64,000 bases of DNA. Origin: Eukaryota sp. TZLM1-RC (taxonomy: Eukaryota; Metamonada: BaSk clade). The notes under the pieces were generated by a model. That model was not told the origin of the DNA and made no database searches. It saw only the letters and a program-made list of their open reading frames with translations. Of this stretch, positions 1 through 8,946 are shown piece by piece; position 1 is the first letter of the stretch, and the number at the start of each line of letters is the position of its first letter. The stretch is from contig JAUPSS010000009.1 of assembly GCA_040285825.1 (NCBI GenBank), positions 682,001 through 746,000 on the forward strand, read 5' to 3'. The position numbers and the translations under genes are program-made.

Positions 1-142
1 TTGATGTGAGAAAAATAAATAAATTTACAAACATTTATTAGCTACTTATAGTACAAAACTCCAGAAACAAATAGAGAAAAAAAGGTAAAGAAAAAAGAAC
101 AAATTTACCAAAATAACTCACATGAAATGATGAAACAACAAT

Positions 143-532
143 TTATTCAGTGTAAAGGCCATTCTGTTCCAAAATGTCTAAATAAGTCTGACGTGACATT
201 CCCAGCGGCTTGGGAGGAATCTGTGGTATATAGGGTGCGGAATGTCCATGTTTCACCATAACTTTTGTAATGGCACGTAAAAGCACTGGAATATAAGGGC
301 CTGAGCCCTTTGGGATCGAACCAATCAAGGAAAATAAGTTGTAAAGAGTATCTTGGATGGACTGTTCTGATGAGGGTCGCAGTGTTTCTTTTGGATGTGG
401 CGGTGTGGGCGTGGGTCTGTATGGTGCAGAGAGTTTAGAAGAAACAGAAGAAGTTGATTGTGGTGTAAAAACTTCACGTACTTGATGTACTCTGGGAGAA
501 GGTATGCTTCTAGAAGGCTTCCGAAGGGACAT
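143..532 (-). CDS. Unknown 129-aa protein
   Basis: I do not recognise this protein. It starts at a clear ATG on the minus strand. The first half (about residues 1-55) is rich in Ser, Pro, Thr and Arg and is probably disordered. The second half (about 56-129) looks folded, with a helical stretch of hydrophobic residues and the ending MSRQTYLDILEQNGLYTE, a pattern typical of a short conserved helix. No signal peptide or membrane segment is visible. Its downstream neighbour is outside the window. Upstream lies the Fanzor relic, which starts about 120 bp away. The clean open frame and sensible composition support a real gene, but its function is unknown. Confidence 0.6.
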   Translation of the reverse strand: MSLRKPSRSIPSPRVHQVREVFTPQSTSSVSSKLSAPYRPTPTPPHPKETLRPSSEQSIQDTLYNLFSLIGSIPKGSGPYIPVLLRAITKVMVKHGHSAPYIPQIPPKPLGMSRQTYLDILEQNGLYTE

Positions 533-652
533 CGGCTAACAGCACAAAAATGTCAAATAGTAGTAACCCGTTGAGATTCCTGGAATATGAAGGAATATGA
601 AGATGAAATGGATTAAGTTGATCTTTTCAAAACTTGAGGACTTTCATATTTA

Positions 653-1830
653 TCAATTTAGATGCTGATCATCAACATGAATCATATTAAGAACAACAGT
701 GACATTACGATTCCATAGACATCTATATTTGTTGCAAGTGAGTAAATTATGTCTAAGGACCGTTGGAGTCCTTGCTCTCCTGTATGGTCTTGGGTTTGGT
801 ACTCCATGCTTCTTCACATTTCACCTCTTTTTTCCTCGAGTACACATGCATGTCATAGACAACTTGTTCTATATTCATCCAACAGCAACAGACGGAATTT
901 GCGTTTTTTAAACATCTTTCGATAACCAACATTCTTTGTAAGTGCTTGATGTTTAAAATTGGTTTGCTTCCAATCACCCATCACTACAATGTTATCTTCT
1001 GACCTCCAAACTTATTGTCAAATTCATCCATCCATTTTGCTTCAAAGCTCTCTGTGACCATGAATCTTCGCAGTTCCTTAATTCTTTATTGAAGTAAAAA
1101 GCTCCATCATGGAGAGAAAAGTTGTTTTTTTGCCTTGCAGTAGTTTAGGAATTTTTCATGATGTAGAGTTTTTTGAAAATTGTTTTAATTCTTCTTTTCA
1201 CTGCTTTACAGTTTTTTGTTTTGAATAATCCATGATTCTTTACCATCCTTATATAATATTTGATGGTCTTTGTTTAGAGTTTCTCTCCTCCTTCGTGGAG
1301 CAGTCAGCTTCTTGAAAGTATATTCCTTTATTTTTGCTTTCTTGTTTTCATTTGGAGGAGGGGGATTTTGTTTTGGCCCGAAGTCTAGAATCTTTTGTTT
1401 TGTCTTTTTGTTTGTTTTTCATTCTATTAATAAAGCCTCTATTTCTTCCCTTGTTTTTTCATGATACCATTCGTCCCATTCTAATCTTGTATCTGTTGGG
1501 GTTGAGTGTGGTTCAGTTAACCTGTTGGGATTTGGGCAATTTATTTTTCGTTTCCCAGTCATCAATTGGTCCCTAATACCAGGGTTGCTTACTGTGAAGG
1601 TATTGTTTATCAGCTCATATCGCGGAATTTCAGTCAAGTACGGATCTTTTTCATCTTCTTCGGGCTTCCTAAGGCGACTCTTCCCAGCTTTATCATTTCG
1701 TATGAGATGTAACAGTAAAACTTTAGCATCAGTCCTCACAGAAAAATAAAAGCAATAATGATGGAAAACTCTTTTTCCCGTCCACATTATCCTTTTCCAA
1801 TATTGATGTTGGAATTTGTCCAACTTTCCA
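653..1830 (-). pseudogene. Degenerate Fanzor/TnpB-like RNA-guided nuclease
   Basis: Read on the minus strand, several frames together give the order of a Fanzor (eukaryotic TnpB relative). A RuvC-I-like segment TVSNPGIRDQLMTG lies near 1586. A stretch resembling the family's KWMDEF..KFGGQKI..GDWKQ lies near 960-1040. Next comes LLLLDEYRTSCL.HAC (near 850-880), the family's D-E-x-R-T-S-x-x-C-x-x-C zinc-finger entry. Last is LLTCNKYRCLWNRN (near 700-740), followed by LNM and a stop at 653. In active members RuvC-I has DPG and the last motif is NRD; here both aspartates read as Asn. Several stops and frameshifts break the gene, so it is dead. A Tc1-type transposase was considered, but the order of the Cys motifs and NRN fits Fanzor better. 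The N-terminus is unclear and may reach about 2050. Confidence 0.68.
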
Positions 1831-2299
1831 CCCAGCAGCGCTTCAAAATATTTCGGATAATGGGATTAAAAATCTGTAAATTGCCTGGGTATTCCAGAAG
1901 GTATCTTAGTGGTCGGAAGTGCAAATAAATTATACTTAAAATGAGGATTGTTTGTGAAAGAATTATTTTCCAAATAAGCAATTCCTTAAACAAACAAAAA
2001 TATGAAATCAGGCATTGTAGTGCGTTGATACTTAGACAATAATTCAATTTTTGAATTTCGTCTAAATTAGCTACAAATTAGATTCAATTTTGATTTAACA
2101 ACATAATTCTTGAAGACAGCAGTTCTTTAAGGGTGTCAAAAAAACCTGATCAGGTAGAGTCAACTGAAGATTATAGAAGATATTGAATAATCAAAAGCAA
2201 GGATGAATTGAAGAATATAGGGTATTATGGAGGAGTTGAAATAATTTATTAAAAACAAGGATCCTAGCTGATTAAAGTTCAGAGGGGTATGATAGACGT
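1831..2299. other. No clear gene; possible upstream end of the Fanzor relic
   Basis: AT-rich. A minus-strand frame (1787-2047) runs into the Fanzor relic and may be its N-terminal part, but nothing in it is recognisable. The rest shows no coding signal. Confidence 0.4.
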
Positions 2300-2650
2300 G
2301 AAGATCCTAAATGGGAAAGCAATAAAAACAAGAGGTCTATTTCTATCAGCATTAGCTTCTTCGATATCATTGTCATATTTTCTATGTTTTTCTTGAGCTT
2401 TAAAATCAAGAGCACTTACAGTATTAAGTTTTCTTCTTTGAACCAAAATGTTATTTGCAACATTACAGGAGACAAGGTCAACAATAGTTTCAGAGTTATA
2501 AATACAATCACAATATACATCACCTCTATCATCAGAACCAAAATTATTCAGAGACATTGTTTCCTTCAACAGAGGCTCTTTGATACACGATATTCTTGCA
2601 GTTTGTGTCATTGATAACAGTGTCTCTAACAACATTAATGGCATTAATTA
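2300..2650 (-). mobile_element. LINE family D fragment (endonuclease region)
   Basis: The minus-strand frame contains DDRGDVYCDCIYNSETIVD, followed by a run (VSCNVAN...RRKLN...EKHRKYD) that recurs almost word for word at 50.7-50.9 kb. The D...D pattern after the knuckle position matches the restriction-like endonuclease region of the other LINEs here. The fragment is truncated at both ends: it stops near 2300, before the family's usual C-terminal helix and 3' tail. It ends only about 55 bp upstream of the SEC11 start codon. Confidence 0.7.
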
Positions 2651-2705
2651 ATTGGCAAATGGATTTTTGAATGTTCAAAAATCTTCAATATCACAACAAG
2701 ATCCA

Positions 2706-3248
2706 ATGGATCTTTTGAAACCTATACAGGAGCTTGGTCTCCGTGAGTGCATCCTTCGTTCCCTCAATGTCTTACTTATCGGTGTCTCTGCACTTATGAT
2801 CTGGAATTCTTTTATTATCGTTACAAATACGAAAAGTCCGATCGTTGTTGTTCTCAGTGGTTCTATGGAACCTGGTTTCTCCCGTGGGGATTTGTTGCTT
2901 TTGTGGAAGACCAGAACCATAGACATTGGCGATATTGTTGTTTATGAATTACCTGCCAAAAACATTCCCATAGTGCACAGAGTCATCTCGATACACCAGT
3001 CACCCAAAACCAAGGAAACCTTGTATTTAACCAAAGGGGATGCTAACCAAGTTGATGATCAGGGACTCTATTATGAAGGTGGAATCAAGGATGCCATGTT
3101 GCGAGAAGAACATGTACTGGGCGTAGTCAAGGCTTATCTACCTTTCGCTGGAATGTTTACTATATGGATGGCTGACTATCCGATGTTGAAGTTTGTTTTG
3201 CTTGCCATTTTAGCTGCTACTTCTTTTTCAAATAAAGATGAAAAGTAA
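2706..3248 (+). CDS. SEC11: Signal peptidase complex catalytic subunit SEC11
   Basis: This is the catalytic subunit of the ER signal peptidase, which removes signal peptides from secretory proteins as they enter the ER. The start at 2706 (MDLLKPIQELGLRE) gives 180 aa, close to the usual length. The frame stays open upstream to a TTG, but there is no earlier ATG. One membrane helix (about residues 17-40) is followed by the catalytic Ser in VLSGSMEPGFSRGDLLLL. The family's His replaces the bacterial Lys in IVHRVISI, and the acidic box is TKGDANQVDDQGLY. A C-terminal hydrophobic segment follows. No intron is needed. A second complex subunit, SPC12, is at 60 kb. LINE-derived DNA lies about 55 bp upstream, so the promoter is either very short or partly LINE sequence. 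Confidence 0.95.
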   Translation: MDLLKPIQELGLRECILRSLNVLLIGVSALMIWNSFIIVTNTKSPIVVVLSGSMEPGFSRGDLLLLWKTRTIDIGDIVVYELPAKNIPIVHRVISIHQSPKTKETLYLTKGDANQVDDQGLYYEGGIKDAMLREEHVLGVVKAYLPFAGMFTIWMADYPMLKFVLLAILAATSFSNKDEK

Positions 3249-3864
3249 ATATAAACAATAATTAGTTGAGTTCATTTGTTTCAACTTTGCCATTTCCAAT
3301 TCTTTGTATTCTTAAAGGACCAAAAAGTACATCAATGATTGCTTTTTGATCAGTTACAACAAAATGATTTATTGATATGACAAAATCTCAACAAACACTT
3401 TTGATATAAATCACTGCAAAATAATATAAACTTTTTTATTTTTAAATGAATATAACTAAATTTATAATAATTGGATTAATCGTGTTGGTAACTTTTGGCA
3501 GTATCAATACATTGTTTGAGTTGTACGTCAACCACATCTGAATCAGATGATCTGATTATATGTAACAATGTACAACAATGTGGCTGAAAAATCTCAAAAA
3601 GTATTAGAGGGTGAACAAATTTTTGTTGGTGAAAATGTCAGGCCCCAAAAAAAGGCAGAAAGCAGATTTAAAAATAGAAGAATTAAGTCATGTTTTCTAA
3701 AGGTTGAGCCCTGGCAAAATGATCCAACAAATTGCACAGCATAGCAAAAACTGAAAGATTTTACAGCAGATGTTATTCCCAAGGTGAAAAAAATGTTTAT
3801 TTTAAACCCAGCTTTTACAATAAAAGAACATAAAATGTTTGGAAGAACTGAGTGGGAGGACAGA
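3249..3864. other. Gene-free stretch with a coding-like relic
   Basis: No intact gene. On the plus strand from about 3570 a frame with reasonable composition (for example RRIKSCFLKVEPWQND and KMFILNPAFTIKEHKMF) is broken by a single TAG near 3740. It may be an old coding remnant, but I cannot name it. The rest is AT-rich. Confidence 0.35.
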
Positions 3865-4048
3865 ATCAGATGCATCACATCTGGGAGCAGGGCCTGACAT
3901 ATCAGACTTTACTGAGACATAGACGATACTGGCATCACCTGTCCCAACGTATGAGTTCCATTTAGAGTGGTAAGGCATTTTAATAATCGAACTTGACAAT
4001 TCAACATTCATTAACCTACAATAATGCAAGACATCTCTCATAAACTCG
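3865..4048. repeat. Duplicate of the ARPC3/CAP promoter and both gene starts
   Basis: About 184 bp nearly identical to 6915-7099. It holds the ARPC3 start and its first codons on the minus strand (ATG at 3978), the short shared promoter, and the first eight CAP codons on the plus strand (MQDISHKL). The ARPC3 piece leaves the homologous frame after about 38 codons and is a relic. The CAP piece is fused in frame to another gene (4024-4475). A few substitutions and one single-base indel separate the copies. Confidence 0.9.
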
Positions 4049-4475
4049 TTGATGACACAGTCTCTTCGATTCTCTCAGCGGGTTATCCCTTAGATGATAT
4101 ACAAGTTATCATCCAGAAGGTCTCATCAACAGTAGATCGTTACATCAGTCGAGTAGACGAGCTTCTCATACATATTAATATTGTTTGTTCACATTCTGAC
4201 ATTTATTCTAGTGTCAACAAAACCGTCTTGCAGTAAATAATCAATGGAAGGAACTACACTCTGCAGCAGAGCGTCTCGCTTCTTTCTTTACCAAAATTGA
4301 CTCCATGGAACAAACTATACGGCGTGTTATGACCATGGTTTCCCTTTTAGAAAAGGGCGTCTCTCATTTTCAACAAAAACACCAAGAAATAACCAAAGGA
4401 AAAGCAAGGCCGGACGAAAAGTTAGATGTAGAGGATCTACTCAAAATTGAGGACATGCTGGCTGACCAAAAGTAG
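4024..4475 (+). CDS. Small coiled-coil protein with a captured CAP start; one 29-nt intron
   Basis: Exons 4024-4182 and 4212-4475 with intron 4183-4211 (gtttgt...ttattctag) give 140 aa. Without splicing the frame stops at 4236; with it the frame continues to a TAG, and the intron obeys the branch/acceptor spacing seen elsewhere in the window. The first eight residues, MQDISHKL, are identical to CAP because the gene begins inside the duplicated ARPC3/CAP promoter block. The remainder is helical: VDRYISRVDELLIHINI before the intron, then KIDSMEQTIRRVMTMVSLLE. The size and the K-x-D pattern faintly recall BLOC-1/BORC-type subunits, but I cannot assign it. A basic, charged C-terminus ends in LLKIEDMLADQK. 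Confidence 0.7.
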
Positions 4476-4937
4476 ATTCTTAGTGTTGTATATGCTTTTT
4501 AATATGAGCTTTCATCTTTGTATATATTATGTACAAATTTCAGGAAATTTGATCAAATAAATTAGAATCAAACACTATTTTTTGAAAAATTGTTTGAATT
4601 CTTTTGAGAAGAGTGGTAATAATAGATACCCATTGGGTGAACTTGCTTTCTAAATTTATTAGATTTAGAATGTAATGATGTTTTATAACAATATTATCAA
4701 CCAAATCTGTGAGAGATTGCAAGGTTTATTTAACTTTTGGAAATGATTTCAAGTTGAAAAGTAAGACATTTTTTTAAGTACAAGAGAAAATAGAATTTAC
4801 AGAGTTAATTGAGTTTTAAAAAATAATAATAAATTGATAATTAACAAACGAAATAACCAAGTCGATGCAATATTTAAGGTAAAATTTTCAAAAAATATAA
4901 TACATTTAAAAAAAAGAATCAAATTCATAAGCACAGG
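4476..4937. other. Intergenic, nothing recognised
   Basis: AT-rich spacer between convergent genes. It must hold both 3' UTRs. No RNA gene or repeat is recognised. Confidence 0.5.
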
Positions 4938-6053
4938 CTAACTTTCATTAATAATACTCAGGCTAGAACTCGAAAACTTGGCCAGGTACTGGTCCACTGC
5001 TTGAAGATCAACATCATCATCCAAATCTCTAAGAAAAGAAGCAGAGACCACTGGAGAAGAAGGGCATGGAGGAGACGAAGGACAGGGATTCTCATGATCA
5101 CCAACTTCGTGTTGAGAGACCGGGGACTTAAAATCATCTGTAAACTCATCCTCGTCACGTGATAGTTCGTTTGACTTTTGGAGATCCTGAGAATGATCAA
5201 AACTTTGAAAGACTCTGGCATTTAACTCCCTAGAAGCATTTATTAGTTTTGTGGTCGGGCTCTCAGGAATATAGTTTGTATTGTTGGTGGTGTCTATGTG
5301 GTTATTTCTTGAAGCATTTTGTGCAACTATTGTTGATTCTAATTGGGATACGTAACAGTCTTGCTTTTCCATTTTTGATTCTAAATCTTCAATCCTCTTT
5401 AGTAACCATTTAATTCTAGTAACCGCGCCTACTAGCTGTGATTGCAGTCTATTGACGTCATCAGTCTTGCTCTTTCTGAGCTGTTTGATTGATTCTCGAA
5501 GACTAGCAATCGTAGAATCCTTATCATTCGCTTGTTTTGTTAAAACTCGAATTTGGTCATTTAGTTTCTTATTATCTACTTTAATGGAATTTACACTCTC
5601 ATGTCTATTTAAAACAATATTAGTGCTATATTGCTTTGGCGGTTGTGATTGTTCTATGATGCCGTTCTCAGAAAGTTCTCTGTATAATCGTTGCTCTCTC
5701 GGAGTGAGTGCACAAGAGGTTTTGTTATTCAATGACGTAAGTAAAGCAGATCGAAGAGTACTAATTGTTGATTCGAGTGAGTTGATACGAGTGACAGCTT
5801 CGTGAAGAGAACGAGATGTGGATTCAACTTCTGTAGATAAACGAGAATTTGTGTCTAGTGCAGATTCAAGTTCATTGGATAAATCTCTTATTTGGGTGGT
5901 TTGTTTAAGGGTTTTGGAAGCAAAATCGTCCCTTGAAGCCTGAAGTTGGGAATTGAGCTGCCGATTTTTCTCTTCAAGGAGTTCGTTGACACGTTTGTAA
6001 TGTGAAATGGAACGCTGAAGCTGCCGTGCATCGGAGCTAAGCACACTAGACAT
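4938..6053 (-). CDS. Unknown 371-aa coiled-coil protein
   Basis: Intact minus-strand frame from a clear ATG. Residues about 8-110 and 155-245 are long heptad-rich coiled coils (for example SHYKRVNELLEEKNRQLNS and VTRIKWLLKRIEDLESK). A linker between them carries LTPREQRLYRELSENGIIE. From about residue 250 the protein is disordered and rich in Asn, Ser and acidic residues, with a Pro/Ser cluster (PCPSSPPCPSSP) and an acidic stretch near the end (FLRDLDDDVDLQAVDQYLAKF). No membrane segment is present. This is the profile of a structural or scaffold protein, for example cytoskeletal or centrosomal, but I recognise no family. It lies tail-to-tail with the 4024 gene. Confidence 0.75.
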   Translation of the reverse strand: MSSVLSSDARQLQRSISHYKRVNELLEEKNRQLNSQLQASRDDFASKTLKQTTQIRDLSNELESALDTNSRLSTEVESTSRSLHEAVTRINSLESTISTLRSALLTSLNNKTSCALTPREQRLYRELSENGIIEQSQPPKQYSTNIVLNRHESVNSIKVDNKKLNDQIRVLTKQANDKDSTIASLRESIKQLRKSKTDDVNRLQSQLVGAVTRIKWLLKRIEDLESKMEKQDCYVSQLESTIVAQNASRNNHIDTTNNTNYIPESPTTKLINASRELNARVFQSFDHSQDLQKSNELSRDEDEFTDDFKSPVSQHEVGDHENPCPSSPPCPSSPVVSASFLRDLDDDVDLQAVDQYLAKFSSSSLSIINES

Positions 6054-6515
6054 GAGGGGTTTAATTGTAAATCCAATTCAAAACAATTTTTTTCTCGCAA
6101 TTGATTGCAGGAAATCACCTGAACAAATGAATTCCTCTACTTTTTTGGATAGGGGTGCTGTAATCGTTCTAAAGAGTGGTTTAAAGAGTGATCGTTTCTT
6201 TTATGTTTGACTTTAATTTACCAAATTGATTGACCTCCACTAACATCCCCTGACCCTTTTTCCTGTACACACATATTTTTCACTGAGAGAACAGCATGGG
6301 CAGAGATACTCTCACCAATTGATATCAATATGAAAATTGCCAACCAACAGCATTGCCATTTGAGTACAACGTTTATTCAAAAACCTGTTTCCAGAAACGT
6401 TCAATACCAAAATCTGACACTCTGATTTAACAAATCACAAGGATTAGTAAAAATATTATTGAGCAAAAACAAAAAAGTCTACACAATAATTTATTATATT
6501 CACATTAAACCAATA
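6054..6515. other. Intergenic, nothing recognised
   Basis: Holds the promoter of the coiled-coil gene and the 3' UTR of ARPC3, which transcribe toward lower coordinates. No further gene, RNA or repeat is seen. Confidence 0.5.
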
Positions 6516-7028
6516 CTAACGCACCTTAATACCCAAAAACTCATTCCTAGACCACATCATCCACCACTTGGATTTCTCATGTGGTACGGTAAAGACCTTT
6601 GAAACAAGAAGAGAACCAAGCTTTCTTCTGAGCTGAACAAAGTATTGTCTAAATGTGCTTTCATCTTTTGGTGGGGTGAAAATGGAGTTGAGATGGAAAT
6701 CAGAACTTCCTGGTAGGCTAACCTCTTCAGATGCAACCATGTGCATGATTTTATTAGCTTCATCTTGATTAGAAGCCTTTTCAAGGCGTCGCAAGAATTG
6801 TACAGTTGTGAGAGTGAGGTAGATGAGTAATCGATCAGCGGGACCTTCAAGATTAAACTGTTTTGACAAAACGTTGGCCTTAAAGAGCCGAAGGGTTTCT
6901 TCAACAATATCTTCATCAGATGCATCACATCTGGGAGCAGGGCCTGACATATCAGACTTTACTGGGACATAGACGATACTGGCATCACCTGTCCCAACGT
7001 ATGAGTTCCATTTAGAGTGGTAAGGCAT
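6516..7028 (-). CDS. ARPC3: Arp2/3 complex subunit 3 (ARPC3, p21-Arc)
   Basis: A subunit of the Arp2/3 complex that nucleates branched actin filaments. I chose the ATG at 7028, giving MPYHSKWNSYVG, because it matches the family's MPAYHS start; this yields 170 aa, near the usual 178. Family landmarks are GPAPRCDASDEDIVEETL, FKANVLSKQF, ADRLLIYLTLTTVQFLRRL, the LPGSSDFHLNSIF block and the C-terminal KSKWWMMWSRNEF. No intron. It is transcribed divergently from CAP, with only 46 bp between the two start codons, so both actin genes probably share one promoter. A truncated copy of its first codons is at 3865-3978. Confidence 0.95.
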   Translation of the reverse strand: MPYHSKWNSYVGTGDASIVYVPVKSDMSGPAPRCDASDEDIVEETLRLFKANVLSKQFNLEGPADRLLIYLTLTTVQFLRRLEKASNQDEANKIMHMVASEEVSLPGSSDFHLNSIFTPPKDESTFRQYFVQLRRKLGSLLVSKVFTVPHEKSKWWMMWSRNEFLGIKVR

Positions 7029-7099
7029 TTTAATAATTGAACCTTCACAATTCAACATTCATTAACCTACAATAATGCAAGACATCTCTCATAAACTCG
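6915..7099. repeat. Source copy of the ARPC3/CAP promoter duplication
   Basis: This block is the likely parent of 3865-4048: here both flanking genes are complete, whereas in the other copy ARPC3 is cut off and CAP is replaced by an unrelated gene. Confidence 0.85.
7029..7074. promoter_or_regulatory. 46-bp bidirectional promoter of ARPC3 and CAP
   Basis: The whole space between two divergent start codons is 46 bp and contains TTCAACATTCATTAA followed by ACAATAATG at the CAP start. The same TTCAACATTCATTAA and an ACAATAA-like context precede the NTF2 gene at 29415. The block was duplicated to about 3979-4023. Its role as promoter and start region is inferred from position and recurrence. Confidence 0.6.
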
Positions 7100-8343
7100 A
7101 CGACGTTATCCGATATCTTAAGTCTATCGATGCTAGTCTAGCATCTCCAAAGGCCAGTGTTACTGAAACTCAAACTTCTGCCCCAACAGTATCTTCGCAA
7201 GCCGATCTCCCACCTTCCGTTAAGGCTTGGGACGAAATGGTCAGTCCTAAAATCCAAGAAGCTTGCGATTTGGCCACAAAGGTCAATCCCATCGTTGAGA
7301 AGAACACCAAGCATCTCAAGACTGCATTTGATGCTGTACGTGGCCTCATCCTCTACGCCTCCCAACACAAGGCTCCCAAGGACTCTGAGTTGGTCAACTA
7401 TTTCCAACCCATTATCTCACTCACCGAAGGTTTTGATAATCCTATGCGCAGTGACACTAACTTCTCTCACGTCAAAGCCCTTGCTGAAGGTTCTGCCACT
7501 CTCACTTGGATGTGCTACAAGCCCACTCCTGTTCCATTTATTAATGACATGCTTCCTTCCGCTCAGTTCCATGGTAACAAGATCATCATGGCTGCCCGTA
7601 ATGATCCCTCAAAAGAAGCTGACATGCACTGGTGGAAGGCTGTTGAAGCTGCTTTCAAGGCCATGAGTGCATATGTCAAGGAACACCATTTGACAGGCTT
7701 AGTTTGGAACCCTCGTGGTGAAGATGCAGGGGCTCCTCCAAGCAGTTATGTTGAAGGTCAAGATATGAGTAAAGCGGAAACCACAAGCAAAACTGAAGAA
7801 AAACCAAAACCAGCTCCCAAACCTGCTCCCAAACCTGTTGCCGGCAAAACTTCGACTGCAGGTAAAAAGGCCGCTCCTCCAATTACAGAGAAGGACCGTA
7901 GGAGATGGCGTGTAGAGAATCACACAGAAGGTCATATTGAACTTGATGATGTTACTGGAGGTCAAACTGTTTCTATTTATAACTGCAAGAACTGCACTGT
8001 TAAAGTTAATGGTAAAGCTCGCAATGTATCCATTGAAAGATGCCAAAAAGTAGGTGTCGTTTTCGATTCTTGTATTGCTTCTGCTGAGGTGAATAACTCC
8101 AAAAGTATTCAGTTGCAGCCATTAGGATCTGTACCAATTATCAACATTGAATCTACTAATGGTTGTAGAGTTTACTTTAACGAAGACCATGTAAAAAATA
8201 CTGAAGTTATCACCGTAGCTTCAATTGATATGAATATTATTGCAAACGTCGGAGAAGAGCCCAAAGAGTTTAACATTCCTCAGCAATATCGTCATGTTTT
8301 TGTTGATGGTAAGCTCAAGACCGAGGAGGTAATCCATGGTTAG
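7075..8343 (+). CDS. CAP: Cyclase-associated protein (CAP/Srv2)
   Basis: An actin-monomer recycling factor that works with cofilin and profilin. The protein has 422 aa, slightly shorter than yeast or human CAP. A short N-terminal helical oligomerisation segment (residues 1-24) is followed by the helical folded domain (about 50-215), with family signatures such as SVKAWDEMVSPKIQ, WWKAVEAAFKAMS and LTGLVWNPRGED. Next is a short Pro/Lys linker (KPKPAPKPAPKPVAGK, about 243-258). The C-terminal beta-helix CARP domain (about 272-422) includes RWRVENHTEG, IYNCKNCTVKVNGKARNVS and SAEVNNSKSIQLQ. A classic WH2 motif is not obvious in the linker. No intron. It forms a divergent pair with ARPC3, another actin gene. 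Confidence 0.96.
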   Translation: MQDISHKLDDVIRYLKSIDASLASPKASVTETQTSAPTVSSQADLPPSVKAWDEMVSPKIQEACDLATKVNPIVEKNTKHLKTAFDAVRGLILYASQHKAPKDSELVNYFQPIISLTEGFDNPMRSDTNFSHVKALAEGSATLTWMCYKPTPVPFINDMLPSAQFHGNKIIMAARNDPSKEADMHWWKAVEAAFKAMSAYVKEHHLTGLVWNPRGEDAGAPPSSYVEGQDMSKAETTSKTEEKPKPAPKPAPKPVAGKTSTAGKKAAPPITEKDRRRWRVENHTEGHIELDDVTGGQTVSIYNCKNCTVKVNGKARNVSIERCQKVGVVFDSCIASAEVNNSKSIQLQPLGSVPIINIESTNGCRVYFNEDHVKNTEVITVASIDMNIIANVGEEPKEFNIPQQYRHVFVDGKLKTEEVIHG

Positions 8344-8946
8344 AGCTTGTTCTTTTGTTTATTTAGAAAGTAAATTTTGTAATTATTTTGTATTTTCGTC
8401 ACTGCTGATAGCAATAATCTTTCCCCAAACAAGGTGATTTTGTTGTACGAATGATAATTCGATAATTCAGTCACTACAACAGCATTTTTTCACCTCAGTT
8501 TTGAATTACAGAGGATAAGTAATTGAAAAAGTTCAATGGTGAGGGTCTTTCTATAAATCAGCTTCTCTTTTAGTTATTGGATGCCGAAAATCTAAAAACG
8601 TATTATACTTGAAAGTGTTGAATTACGTTTTGAATCATGTCTTGTTGAGCGTTATAGATGTCTTTTGAAGTTGTTCAACACAATCGCCACTGTCCATTTC
8701 AAATGATATATTTAGTAGGCTAAAATAAAGCATTCATTAACCACTATTTCTACGTCCAAAGGACATGAAACTGTTGCAGTATTTTAATTCTAAAGAACTT
8801 GTCTCAGAAACTGTGAACCAGAGAAAAAGATTCGAAAAAACCATTACTTACAACAATTAAAATATTAATCTAACAAATGATGATGTCAGAATGACGACAT
8901 AATCCAATAGAAAGAAAATAAAAATTATAATAATAATGAAAAATAA
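8344..8946. other. Intergenic, nothing recognised
   Basis: Convergent 3' regions of CAP and the RNase H gene. AT-rich, with no ORF of note and no repeat family recognised. A CATTCATTAACC string at 8732-8743 resembles the promoter motif at 7055 but has no gene start after it. Confidence 0.45.

Noticed and set aside
753-977. An independent small gene, or a Tc1-type transposase
   Set aside because: In the neighbouring frame the same stretch reads as the Fanzor D-E-x-R-T-S...C..C region and continues with its other motifs.
4024-4236. A complete 70-aa protein
   Set aside because: Splicing a 29-nt intron with the standard signals doubles the frame into a plausible helical protein, so the unspliced stop is probably not used.
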